Part shown: positions 41,001 through 49,259 of the stretch, in pieces
Numbering within the stretch: the first letter of the stretch is position 1
Layout of the letters: every line of letters begins with the position of its first letter
NCBI GenBank assembly: GCA_035528395.1
Contig: DATKYR010000177.1
Coordinates: forward strand, 62,001-126,000
Length of the DNA stretch: 64,000 nt
Direction of reading: 5' to 3'
Origin: NIOZ-UU13 sp035528395
Lineage (GTDB): Bacteria; Planctomycetota; Phycisphaerae; Sedimentisphaerales; Anaerobacaceae
Translations under genes and position numbers: made by a program
Notes under the pieces: generated by a model
Database searches by the model: none
Seen by the model: the letters and a program-made list of their open reading frames with translations, nothing else
What the model was told of the DNA's origin: nothing

Positions 41001-42157
41001 TCATCTTTCTCATAGCCGAGAAGGTCCTTAATCCTTGCATTGCAATCTAATATAATCCCATTTCTGTCCACCGTTGTTATGAGACCGGCGGCGGTATTGA
41101 AGATCGAACGGTACTTTTCCTCACTCTCTATCAACGCTTCTTCTGCCTTCCTGCGTTCGGTGATATCGACAAGGGCGGCCTGTATGGCAGGCCTGCCTTG
41201 ATACTCAATCCGACTGGCATGTATCTCCAACCAACATATTGTTCCATCCTTGCGAATTCCACGAAACTCATATCGGTTTTGTTCGTGTTTGCCCCTGATC
41301 CGATTCAGGAGTCGACTCCAGACGAGCGCTTGGTCTTCCGGATGTATAAATGCTTGCGCTTGTTGGGCGGACATTGCCTGCATCTCATCAACGGTGTAGC
41401 CGGTGATCTCAGCCATTGCCTGGTTGCCAAAGACAAGACGTTCGTCCTGGATGATTACGAGCCCCTGCAGCGATTGGTCAACCAGCTTGCAATACGCCTC
41501 CCCCGCCTTCTTGCGCTCGGTGATGTTTTCTACAATCGTGGCAAGTTCATTCGCAACTCCCACAAGATACCGAATCAGGTCCTCACTAAAGGCCCGGGGG
41601 CGGGTACTATAAATCAGAAAAGCTCCAACACTTTTGCCATCTATAATGAGTGGAATCGCCTGGTTCGAACGGTATCCATATTTAAGGGCTAATGGACGCC
41701 ATTTTTCGAAATCTTTATCGTGCTCAAGATCGGCATACCCAAAAGGTTCTTTTCTTACAATCGCAATACTCATAGCACATTTAGCATCTTTGCTGTCATC
41801 AAGCTCAAGTCGCAATCCATCCAGATATTTTTCGTATTTTCCAGCCCATACCTTGGGGATAATTACCTTCCCATCCGGTCGTAACTCACCATACCAGGCC
41901 ATGTGATAACCGAAATTCTTAACGAATAAATCCGCTGTCTTTTGAAGCATCTGTTCAAGACTGGCTTCTCTTACATAAAACTCACGTAATTCCGAGATGG
42001 CATGCTGATATGAAGCAAAGATTTTAGCATGTTCTTTGCTTTCTTTAAGCGCATCCTCCATCTGTTTATGCTTGGCCTTGTCACGCCTAAGTTTTTCAGG
42101 ACGTGACATCCGGGCTTCTTCAGTAAATTCTTTTCTGCTTTTCTTGGAAGCAGCCAT
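38003..42157 (-). CDS. Multi-PAS/GAF sensor histidine kinase (NarL-type, HisKA_3)
   Basis: This 1384-residue soluble sensor has no obvious membrane segment. An N-terminal coil and a GAF domain (about residues 45-215) precede three PAS domains (about 220-340, 343-460, 465-585). A second GAF follows (about 590-770), then three more PAS domains (about 775-1160) and a HisKA_3 dimerisation helix with LHDRIVQPLVFAKMKL, its His being the phosphorylation site. The C-terminal HATPase has NAVKHGKAQNIKVSLRG, CVDDDGVGFELS and KKSGYGLFSIKEHL. Two PAS modules, at positions 1 and 3, are near copies. It pairs with the regulator directly downstream. Six PAS and two GAF sites suggest integration of several cytoplasmic signals. 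The start has GGGAGG. Confidence 0.9.
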   Translation of the reverse strand: MAASKKSRKEFTEEARMSRPEKLRRDKAKHKQMEDALKESKEHAKIFASYQHAISELREFYVREASLEQMLQKTADLFVKNFGYHMAWYGELRPDGKVIIPKVWAGKYEKYLDGLRLELDDSKDAKCAMSIAIVRKEPFGYADLEHDKDFEKWRPLALKYGYRSNQAIPLIIDGKSVGAFLIYSTRPRAFSEDLIRYLVGVANELATIVENITERKKAGEAYCKLVDQSLQGLVIIQDERLVFGNQAMAEITGYTVDEMQAMSAQQAQAFIHPEDQALVWSRLLNRIRGKHEQNRYEFRGIRKDGTICWLEIHASRIEYQGRPAIQAALVDITERRKAEEALIESEEKYRSIFNTAAGLITTVDRNGIILDCNARIKDLLGYEKDEIAGQSIAKIIHPDYMEKARACLNKILVDGFAHHKEYKMVRKDNEIIDVEINAAGVKGKEGKYVGGICIIQDITERKEAEEAYLSLVDHSLQGLAIFQDGRVVFANQAMADITGFTVYEILNAPAQQVQAFVHPEDRTLIWGRYQDRLSGKPVPERYELRGIRKDGSMCLLETHASRIEYQGKPAVQAAYVDITERKEAEEALQKRTEELTIINEMAMELAVASSTADIYKLVCEKLKSITGALFTGITSYDSQRQELRIEHISTDSKFIITANKILGRKVKELRIPLEPRHIQEMLSEKAKRLEGLNELMFGTMQRAVVNALKRVLKIGDVYGLALHYGGKIIGSMPVLMPRQKPLLSIEMLEAFANLVATSLKRMKAEEERIAAVQERAAVIDAMYDSVIVLNPDGKIISCNPAHLKMFRRSSVNELLGRNFSELREVFCDPEEDIPKMLGVFRSIVQNGISKPAEVRVRRADGEELTVSASVSLQRDAMGNPKNVVAILRDITPQKRLQEMEREAAVTRMAVEMIEGMPEGVAIKDFDGTIRQVNSEFERRSGYKREEIVGKTSAELGIISKKDNRRIKKEIIPRLMNEGLVRNIETVVMDRDGTRIPVLMSWSLMKDAQGKPKSIIATATDITERKHAEEELEHSKKFLAHTINALDDSFFVKDEQHRWVILNDAACKVMGHSREELIGKSDYDLFAKEQADVFWEKDNLVFQTQETNVNEEKITWNDELHTISTKKSPFTDSRTGKKFIAGTIRDITELKRVEEQLREYQQKLQSMASELSLTEERERRSIATGLHDRIVQPLVFAKMKLDELESSTTSTDSGKHLEEISNMLDQVIEETQTLTYDLGSPTLYELGLESAIEEWLSEEIEQKHNISTFFESEGAPKSLSEDISGFLFRSVRELLVNAVKHGKAQNIKVSLRGEGDKIRICVDDDGVGFELSEAGASKDKKSGYGLFSIKEHLSHIGGYIDIKSQPHHGTQVVLVAPSKGNVVGT

Positions 42158-42443
42158 CGCTTTACCTCCCTACCTACACTACAGGTCTACTGCCCTTTAT
42201 AAAGGCTGGTTGCCGTGTGTATCTGCTATCTTTTTTTCCCATTACCGACCTTTGTTGCCCTGGGATACTTGTATATACTGTATACTAAGTCTTGCACTAA
42301 CAATCAAAGAATTAGTTTGTTTTTTTCGTGAAGAAAATAGGCTGTATGATAGCCCTCAAAACGAGTACGTTCTGTAAAAGGCCTTTGAGGTGTTATAAAT
42401 TTAAAGCTGATAGCCTTTCTTGCATTTGCGCCGACAAGCAGCT

Positions 42444-43748
42444 CTAATTGGCGATGCAGAATAGTGTGTTGGCGGTGCGAATGAACAACCGGCCGTCAGC
42501 GATGGCGATTGAGGCCTGGATGGGCTTGTCTTCCATATCGATTCGTGAAAGGACCTTGAACCGGCCGTTATCGGCGGCAAGGACAACAGCTTCGGCGGCT
42601 TCGCTAATGCAGTAGAGCTTGTCATCCCCGGCCGTGACAGATGCCCACCATGGAGCGCTGCCGCCGAGTTTGCCCTGCCATTTTTGCCGGCCCGTTCCGG
42701 CGTCGAGGCAGGTCAGGACTCCGCCTTTTCTGTCACCAAGGACATAGATGCTGCCTTTGTAGTAAAGTGGGGTACTGACATCCGGCGATGAGCCGTCAAA
42801 TATCCAGGCGATATTTTCGTTGGTTAGAGTACCCTCTCGGCCGCTCTTGAGTGCTAAAAGGCCCTGACTGCCCCTCGGCGGGACACCAAAGACAAGCCCT
42901 TCGGCAGTGACTGGTGAGGAGATGTTACGTCCTCTTTTGCTCTTTTGCTCGGCGTATTCATAACGCCAGAGCTCTTTGCCGGTTACAGGGTCATTGGCCG
43001 TAATGTAGTCAGCGCCTATGACGAGAATTTCGACACGTCCGGAATGTTGATAGAGTATCGGCGAGCTATAGGAATCAAGCGACTCGTTCACAGCATCGGT
43101 CTTGCGAGGCTGCTTCCAGATATTTTTGCCTGTTTTGGCGTCCACCGCCAGTATGAATGCATCGAGAGTCGTGCTCTTGGGAGAGCGATAGGCCGTATGG
43201 CACCGCTGGATGAGGATATAAAGCTTGTCGTCGTAAAGCAGCGGGCTTGAGCTGTAGCCGTACTTTAACGAGATATTTCCGTATTCGGCCTCGAGATTGC
43301 GCGACCAAATGACGTTTCCCTCATAGTCCAGCCCGGCCAGGTCACCGGAACCGTACATGAAATACACATATCTGCCGTCAGTCACAGGTGAAGGCGTGGC
43401 CGGATTGTTGCGGGGTACATTTCGGCTGGATTTTCCCAGCTTTTTGCGCCAGAGCTCCCTGCCGCTTCGGGCGTCAAGGCACAGGGCAAAAAGGTCGTCG
43501 CCGTCTTTATCTGTCGAGCTTACAAAGACTTTGCCATTGGCGATGATAGGGGAAGCGGAGCTGTGGCCGGGAAGAGAGGCAACCCAGGCGACATTCTCCG
43601 TCTTGCTCCAGGTCGCGGGCAGGTTCTTCTCGTCGCTTGAGCCATTCAGAAACGGCCCGCGCCAGTGGGGCCAATCGCCGGCCAAAACCCGCGCACCCAC
43701 AAGCAATCCAATAATCATTATCACTGCTGATGCTCTTCTAATTATCAT
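42444..43748 (-). CDS. Exported PQQ-like beta-propeller protein
   Basis: From the ATG at 43748 (AGGA upstream) the protein has 434 residues and a signal peptide (MIIRRASAVIMIIGLLVGARVLAGDW). The propeller consists of PQQ/WD40-like blades, e.g. LFALCLDARSGRELWRKKLG, GLDYEGNVIWSRNL, ILAVDAKTGKNIWKQPR, ANDPVTGKELWRYEY, LTCLDAGTGRQKWQGKLGG. The start of the mature protein, GDWPHWRGPFLNGSSDEKNLPATWSKTENVAW, is typical of planctomycete 'PQQ-binding-like' proteins. Despite the name, no cofactor is proved. It is likely a periplasmic or surface binding protein. It stands alone between the kinase and the LamG genes and ends with TAG. Confidence 0.85.
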   Translation of the reverse strand: MIIRRASAVIMIIGLLVGARVLAGDWPHWRGPFLNGSSDEKNLPATWSKTENVAWVASLPGHSSASPIIANGKVFVSSTDKDGDDLFALCLDARSGRELWRKKLGKSSRNVPRNNPATPSPVTDGRYVYFMYGSGDLAGLDYEGNVIWSRNLEAEYGNISLKYGYSSSPLLYDDKLYILIQRCHTAYRSPKSTTLDAFILAVDAKTGKNIWKQPRKTDAVNESLDSYSSPILYQHSGRVEILVIGADYITANDPVTGKELWRYEYAEQKSKRGRNISSPVTAEGLVFGVPPRGSQGLLALKSGREGTLTNENIAWIFDGSSPDVSTPLYYKGSIYVLGDRKGGVLTCLDAGTGRQKWQGKLGGSAPWWASVTAGDDKLYCISEAAEAVVLAADNGRFKVLSRIDMEDKPIQASIAIADGRLFIRTANTLFCIAN

Positions 43749-44059
43749 TTCTGTCGTCCTAATTGTCAGGATAAATCCAACCGATGCGCTGCGGCACACT
43801 TAATATGCATAAAACAAACTTCCTCACAACTCCTCCGTGAGGTCAAATATTGGCGGAACTGTACCTGACTGAGACAAGTCTTTCAATAGAAAAGTCGTAT
43901 AAAAGGAACTTCCTTTTCAGCGCTTCTCACAAGCTTTCGATATCTTATATTCTAACGACATCCTGCTTGTTAGTTAGGAGGTCAATTCTCTGGTGTCTTG
44001 CGTCCTGAGCAGGGCTAACTATTTTTTCAGCATATGTGGAGGTCTTCCGCTATTGCCCT

Positions 44060-44099
44060 AAAAAAAAACCGGGGCCCATACCGAATTGGTATAAGCCCC
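44060..44099 (-). terminator. Intrinsic terminator of the LamG gene
   Basis: The reverse strand forms GGGGCTTATACC-AATTC-GGTATGGGCCCC and ends in a run of nine T residues, 75 bases after the LamG gene's stop. Confidence 0.8.
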
Positions 44100-44173
44100 G
44101 AATTGTCACGAATCTGCTATATCAAACACGTAATTCTAACTGCCAGCTAAATCACACGGCTTAAGGTGCTGGC

Positions 44174-46978
44174 TTAGGGCGCCGGTGGATATAGTCGAAT
44201 ATCATCAAAGTACATCGTACCTGAGCCACCAGCCTGCGGATTGTTCTTATTGCCTAACCCAAGGGCAATCGCATTGACGTTGGCCAGGTTCACACCCTGG
44301 TCTGCAAATGTTTGCAAATCGATATTCCATTCCGTCCAGGCAGTTATCTGCGCTGCATTAGGATTATCATGCGAGACCACGGCGCTGCCATTGAGAGCAA
44401 CATACAACGTCTCAGCAGCGTTAGCAGCATCGCCTATGAACCAAATCGTCAGCGTGTTGACACCTTTCTCCGTCCAGTCACGCGGATAACTCAATGTCAT
44501 CTCCACCTCTGAATACCTGAGGACGCTGTTGTCATAGAATACAGGCATCGATTGTCTGCCTCCGTGAACGATAGTTTCCTCAGTGTAAGAAGTAGTGCTT
44601 TCGTCGCCTACAGCAGAGCCTGTCCCGTTACCGGAATAGGCTGGTTCATTGCCATGCTCGGCATAGCCAAGCCCATCTTTCCACGACCACCATATCTCGT
44701 AGTTGCCAACGTCGTAGTCCTCGAAATCGTCCACGATAAGGAAGTTAGCTGTCGTAAAGCTCCAGAGGTTTCCTGTCCACGGACTATCTGGATTGGCGTT
44801 ATTTACCTCGTCAACACGCCAGTAGTAGGTGGTATCCCACTCAAGCATTCCGGGGTCATAGCTTTCGGAGCCAAGGTTCCAGCTGCCTTTGTATTCAGAT
44901 GAAGCTGTATCGGCATTGCGCACGGCCTCTTCCTCTGTGCCGAAATAGACTTCATGTGAAACGGCATAGTCTCCCGGCGACCAGCTAAGAATCTGTATCT
45001 GCTTGACATCCACAGCGCCGTTAGACGGTTTCGAGCGGCTGGCCTCTGGAACGACCATTATTTCTGCTATCTCAGCTTGTGTCAGTGCCCGGTTGTAAAT
45101 GCGGACATCATCTATCAGACCATCGAAAAGTTGATCTATCATGTCTCCTCCCCTTGAGCCTATCGACCAGCCAACAGCGACAGGGACAGCGCCCACACTA
45201 TCCTCAGCCGAGTTAACCAGCTGCCCGTTCCTGTAAAGATTCCAAAGCGAGCCATCATAGGTGCCGGCCAAATGTACCCACTTGCCGATGTCCGCGTCCG
45301 CACTATCGTCAGAGACCTCGTGCTGACCGCCGGAATCAAGGGAGCCGAAATTATAGTTGCTACCGTTGAGCTGCAACCGTATTTCACCGTGCGGGTCAAA
45401 TACGTAACCTTTTGCGATGATGTTGCGCTCACCACCCACATCGTCGCTTTTTATCCAGGCTGCCAGTGTGATATTGCCCATAATCTGCAGTTCAAGGGGG
45501 TCGTTCAGGTCAACATAATCATCAGTTCCGTCAAACTCCAATGCACCATCTATATTCCCGGCCACCCATTGTGGCCCGCCAACAAGCGTGCCGTGATTGC
45601 TATGGCCCGACCAGTCAAAAGCCACACTGCCCTGGCCTTCATCAAACTTCCACCAGCCAAGAAGACCAAGATCAGTAATGGCCGGCCCGGTCATGAAGCT
45701 CCAGACATCACCTTTATAGGTATTGATGGCATCAAACTCATCGACCCGCCAGTAGTAAGTCTTCTCTGCTTCAAGAGTGCCGGGAGTATAGGTTGTTTCC
45801 CCCTGAGGAAGACCTCCGGCGGCATTTTTCACATCGTCAAAATTGTCGCCAAAGTACACCGTGTGCAGTTTCGCGCCGAAACCTTCCGTCCAGCTAAGCT
45901 CTGCATTTGTGTTCACAAATTTGGTGCCATCAGCCGGAGTCGGCTGCCAGGCGGTCATGGGCGGTACCGTAAAGCTCCAGACAGGGCCTTTCCATGGACT
46001 ATTCGGTTCGGTGTCGTTCACCTCGTCTATCCGCCAGTAATATGTCGTGCCTGGGACAAGACCGTCGGGGAGAGTAAAACCGGGAAAGCCGATGACCATA
46101 AATGCCGCGGTCTGGTTGCCCTGGAACGTATCGCCTGTGCCCTCGTTGACATCAACAAAATTCTCACCCAAATACACATCGTGTGAGACCGCAAAATCTC
46201 CCGTCCGCCAGGCAAGACTCACCCACGTATCAGGATACAGGGCACCATCAGCCGGGGTGGGGCTGGAGGCAAATAGGTACACTTCGCCTTTCATAATCTC
46301 CTGAATCCTTTCCTGCGTCAGTATCCGGTTATAAATACGAACGTCGTCAATCGTGCCATTGAAATACCACCTGCCTGCACCGTACTGTTCTCTCGCGATA
46401 CTGATGGGTATGTCGGTCTGTTCGATGCCGGTGGTGTTCTTTTTGCGGACACCGCTCAACTGCCCATTGATGTAAAATTTGACTTCGCCGGTCGCACCGT
46501 CTGTAGTTACTGCCACATGATACCACTCGTTGTTGGTCAGTGGGTCGGCTGACAAGGTGGTGTCACTATCTGCGGCCCAGAGCTTCCGTGGTTCTCCCTT
46601 GATCAACAGGCTATAACCCTCGCCCCATTCCCCCTTGGTCACCAGCGAGCCGTGAACCTGGCTAACATTCGGCGTGTTGACCCAGAGAGCAATGGTGACC
46701 TGGGCATCGGCTCCGTAAATGTCGAGCGACGCAGCATTGCCGCAGTCCACATAGTCGCCGCTACCGTCGAACTCCAGCGCGCCACCTAACTGACCTTCCA
46801 CCCATTGTGGGTCACCCTGGAGTGTACCGTCATTGCCCTTGCCGCTTGAGTCCAAAGCAGTGGTACCGGAACCATCATCAAGCTTCCACCATCCGACAAG
46901 CTCAGCACTGGCCGAATTCGTCAAAGTCAGGCCCAAGACCAAAACAAAAGAAACCAAATAAATCAATTTCTTAGACAT
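44174..46978 (-). CDS. Large secreted LamG/Fn3-like protein
   Basis: This 934-residue protein has a signal peptide to about residue 26 and two LamG (concanavalin-A-like) domains. They start ELVGWWKLDDGSGTTALDSSGKGNDGTLQ and LLGWWKFDEGQGSVAFDWSGHSNHGTL, each ending with the typical DDVRIYNRxLTQ(E/A)(R/E)I. Between and after them are Fn3-like units with YYWRVDEV(N/F)D. A C-terminal carbohydrate-binding-like domain ends GSGTMYFDDIRLYPPAP. Proteins of this plan are numerous in Phycisphaerae and are thought to bind polysaccharide or the cell surface. A strong AAAGGAGG precedes the ATG. Its 5' leader is nearly identical to that of the neighbouring 48782 gene. The terminator at 44060 ends it. Confidence 0.9.
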   Translation of the reverse strand: MSKKLIYLVSFVLVLGLTLTNSASAELVGWWKLDDGSGTTALDSSGKGNDGTLQGDPQWVEGQLGGALEFDGSGDYVDCGNAASLDIYGADAQVTIALWVNTPNVSQVHGSLVTKGEWGEGYSLLIKGEPRKLWAADSDTTLSADPLTNNEWYHVAVTTDGATGEVKFYINGQLSGVRKKNTTGIEQTDIPISIAREQYGAGRWYFNGTIDDVRIYNRILTQERIQEIMKGEVYLFASSPTPADGALYPDTWVSLAWRTGDFAVSHDVYLGENFVDVNEGTGDTFQGNQTAAFMVIGFPGFTLPDGLVPGTTYYWRIDEVNDTEPNSPWKGPVWSFTVPPMTAWQPTPADGTKFVNTNAELSWTEGFGAKLHTVYFGDNFDDVKNAAGGLPQGETTYTPGTLEAEKTYYWRVDEFDAINTYKGDVWSFMTGPAITDLGLLGWWKFDEGQGSVAFDWSGHSNHGTLVGGPQWVAGNIDGALEFDGTDDYVDLNDPLELQIMGNITLAAWIKSDDVGGERNIIAKGYVFDPHGEIRLQLNGSNYNFGSLDSGGQHEVSDDSADADIGKWVHLAGTYDGSLWNLYRNGQLVNSAEDSVGAVPVAVGWSIGSRGGDMIDQLFDGLIDDVRIYNRALTQAEIAEIMVVPEASRSKPSNGAVDVKQIQILSWSPGDYAVSHEVYFGTEEEAVRNADTASSEYKGSWNLGSESYDPGMLEWDTTYYWRVDEVNNANPDSPWTGNLWSFTTANFLIVDDFEDYDVGNYEIWWSWKDGLGYAEHGNEPAYSGNGTGSAVGDESTTSYTEETIVHGGRQSMPVFYDNSVLRYSEVEMTLSYPRDWTEKGVNTLTIWFIGDAANAAETLYVALNGSAVVSHDNPNAAQITAWTEWNIDLQTFADQGVNLANVNAIALGLGNKNNPQAGGSGTMYFDDIRLYPPAP

Positions 46979-47036
46979 AATAATCCTCCTTTAAAAAAGT
47001 TAAAATAAAAACGAACGATAACAACTTTCATTCCTA

Positions 47037-47171
47037 TTATGGTACTGCTGAAAGTCTATCGTTAAGCCAGTTATCCACCATGATAACAAGGTCTTCGATG
47101 TCAAGCTTGCAATCGCCATTTATATCGCCACGCAAATCCAACCTGTCGCGACGTGTCCGCGACACGGCTGG
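47037..47171 (-). other. In-frame dockerin-like tail beyond a TAG stop
   Basis: The phase of the 47172 gene continues after TAG for 44 codons to a TAA. It encodes LRGDINGDCKLDIEDLVIMVDNWL, a well-formed dockerin/EF-hand repeat. Between the TAG and this motif lies a TGTCGCG...CGCGACA palindrome, which may have introduced the stop. Confidence 0.55.
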
Positions 47172-48782
47172 CTACTCAATATTATAGCTCCCAGCCGGGC
47201 ACAACATTATCTGGTCAATGTATATATGGTCTATGTCTTCACCCTCCTGATCTGATATCGTTCCGTCGCCAAAGCCAATAGCAAGCTTTTTGATATTGCT
47301 CAAGTCTACGCCGCCACTGCTGAACTGCTCAAGTGACACAATCCACTGGCGCCATGAATCAGACTGGCACGCATAGGTGTATGGGTGCTCGGCCTTGAAG
47401 CTTTGGCCGGCGGCATCCTCCAGCTCCAAATACATCAGATGCTCCATATTTTCGTGCTCACCTATGAAGGACAACGACAACGCCTCAACGGCTTGAACCG
47501 TCCAATCCTGCGGGCTGTCAAATGTCCGTGTGGCCTCAGTAAAGTAAGGCTCATACTGATTTTGGAATTCAAGCCGCATAGAATTGTTGCCCTGGTTGTC
47601 TGTCGCGAGAAAGGCGTAATCGAAGTCGGCGATGTTTTCAATCCATTCAGCCCTTATACCCGCATTGTCCGCATAGGACTCAAAATCTTCTACGCTTATA
47701 CACTCTCCCGCCGTAAAGGTCCAGGTGTGCCCTGTGACGGTACCTGAAGGCCCGATTTGATCGACGCGCCATTCGTAAGTCTGGCCTAATTCAAGTGTCC
47801 CCGGGTCAAAGGTGGTACCTGCAGGAGCCGGCTCAACCTTTTCCATAGCTCCTTTTTTACCGAACCACAGATCGCGTGAAGTCGCAAAAGCCGCCTCTAA
47901 CCAGGTAAGGTCAGCGTCCACATCTACATCTGCCGCGCCGTCAGCAGGGCCGGGATTAACGGCTGCCGGGCCGTCAGACACGGAGAAGATATCGTCAAAG
48001 GCGCAGTGGTAGCCGGCCGGTTCCTCTTGTTGATTCTGCCCGAAGATACCGCTTACGCCGCTGGTAAAGACGGCGTCTTGCTCAACTTCCTCTTCCCACG
48101 GGTCGTTCTCGTTGGTGTCCACCATTGTCGCGGTCCTTGCGATGAGCGGGCCGCCTTTATACTCATAGAGACTACCGGTAACGTACACGGGGCCCGAGCC
48201 GACAATATCCATTTCAGCATAGTAGCTCCTGGCGTGGCCGAGGCCTGGTACGGTAACGTCCAAACCCAGCTCTTCTTCGTTCCTCATGATGTTTTGCAAG
48301 TTGACTACCTTCTCGATATCAATTCTCAGGTTGGCGGGGCCGTCTTCCCAGTTTACGTGCATCACATAAGTCTGGGTTGCAACCATGCCAGGGGCGCCGG
48401 TTACCGAACCATCGTCAAGGAAGTAGGTCGTCCTTGCGATGAAGCCGTGGTGATTCCGGGAGGCATCGCCAGTAACATTCACGATGGCCCCCACTCGCAC
48501 GTCAGTGAAGACTTCGTCGCTGCCGAACCCGGCGCCAAACTGCGAGCCGCCGATGCCCGCCGAGCTTGTCTCATCCAGGCTGAGGTATTTGTTGCCGTTT
48601 GGGTCGGTCTTGATAGTGTTGGTGTACGTCTTGGTCATATCCGGATAGGGATGGAACTCCCATGTTGGCAGGTCAGGCTCATCGCCATCGAAGGTTTCCA
48701 GCCAGTTGGCCTGCACGGTACCGCTCGCTGCTACAATCAATCCTACTACTGCACAAATGACTAACTTTTCTACTTTAGACAT
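47172..48782 (-). CDS. Secreted LamG-like/Fn3-like surface protein, stop followed by dockerin tail
   Basis: This 536-residue protein has a signal peptide ending TVQANW and a concanavalin-like N-terminal domain (WLETFDGDEPDLPTWEFHPYP...). An Fn3-like unit PGPADGAADVDVDADLTWLEAAFATSRDLWFGKK...YEWRVDQIG follows. The C-terminal FEDY-type domain begins SVEDFESYADNAGIRAEW and ends DHIYIDQIMLCPAGSYNIE. The frame ends with TAG, but 44 further codons in the same phase encode a dockerin-like motif (47037-47171). The related protein at 56622 ends with such a motif, so the ancestral protein probably carried it. It presumably binds polysaccharide at the cell surface. AAGGAGG lies seven bases before the ATG. 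Confidence 0.8.
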   Translation of the reverse strand: MSKVEKLVICAVVGLIVAASGTVQANWLETFDGDEPDLPTWEFHPYPDMTKTYTNTIKTDPNGNKYLSLDETSSAGIGGSQFGAGFGSDEVFTDVRVGAIVNVTGDASRNHHGFIARTTYFLDDGSVTGAPGMVATQTYVMHVNWEDGPANLRIDIEKVVNLQNIMRNEEELGLDVTVPGLGHARSYYAEMDIVGSGPVYVTGSLYEYKGGPLIARTATMVDTNENDPWEEEVEQDAVFTSGVSGIFGQNQQEEPAGYHCAFDDIFSVSDGPAAVNPGPADGAADVDVDADLTWLEAAFATSRDLWFGKKGAMEKVEPAPAGTTFDPGTLELGQTYEWRVDQIGPSGTVTGHTWTFTAGECISVEDFESYADNAGIRAEWIENIADFDYAFLATDNQGNNSMRLEFQNQYEPYFTEATRTFDSPQDWTVQAVEALSLSFIGEHENMEHLMYLELEDAAGQSFKAEHPYTYACQSDSWRQWIVSLEQFSSGGVDLSNIKKLAIGFGDGTISDQEGEDIDHIYIDQIMLCPAGSYNIE

Positions 48783-49259
48783 AATAATCCTCCTTCAAAA
48801 AAGTTAAAATCAGAACGGACGATAATAATTTTTGCACTCACTATATTCTACATTTGCCCAAGAAATGTTTTTACGACTTGCCACCATCTCCTTCCATCAA
48901 AATGCCGATACGAATTGTTGATTGGGACGTAAGAATCTGCACCTACGAAGCACCTGTACTTGCGTTACCATACCTGCGAGCACAAAGAAAAGTTATGACT
49001 TTCAACTCTGTGCCTCGCTCAACAATTTTTCAGCTTTTTACCAAAGAAACTATAGACATTCCACACGGCGCAAGGCCGAAATCCACAGAACTCATCTATC
49101 CCATTTATAACACATTTCCCACTTTCTTGTCAAGAGTAATTGGCGTTGTTTCCGGGGTGTATATTGCAAATATTGTTGCAAATCCGGGCAAACATCCGCA
49201 AAATGGTACAAACAAAACGCAAAATGGCGTTCCTTTAAGAATGAAGGGGAAAAACTGTG
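48783..49259. other. Intergenic stretch without recognised features
   Basis: This 477-base gap lies between divergently transcribed genes. It holds the shared leader of the 48782 gene at its left end and presumably both promoters. No repeat, hairpin or convincing small gene was found. Confidence 0.5.
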
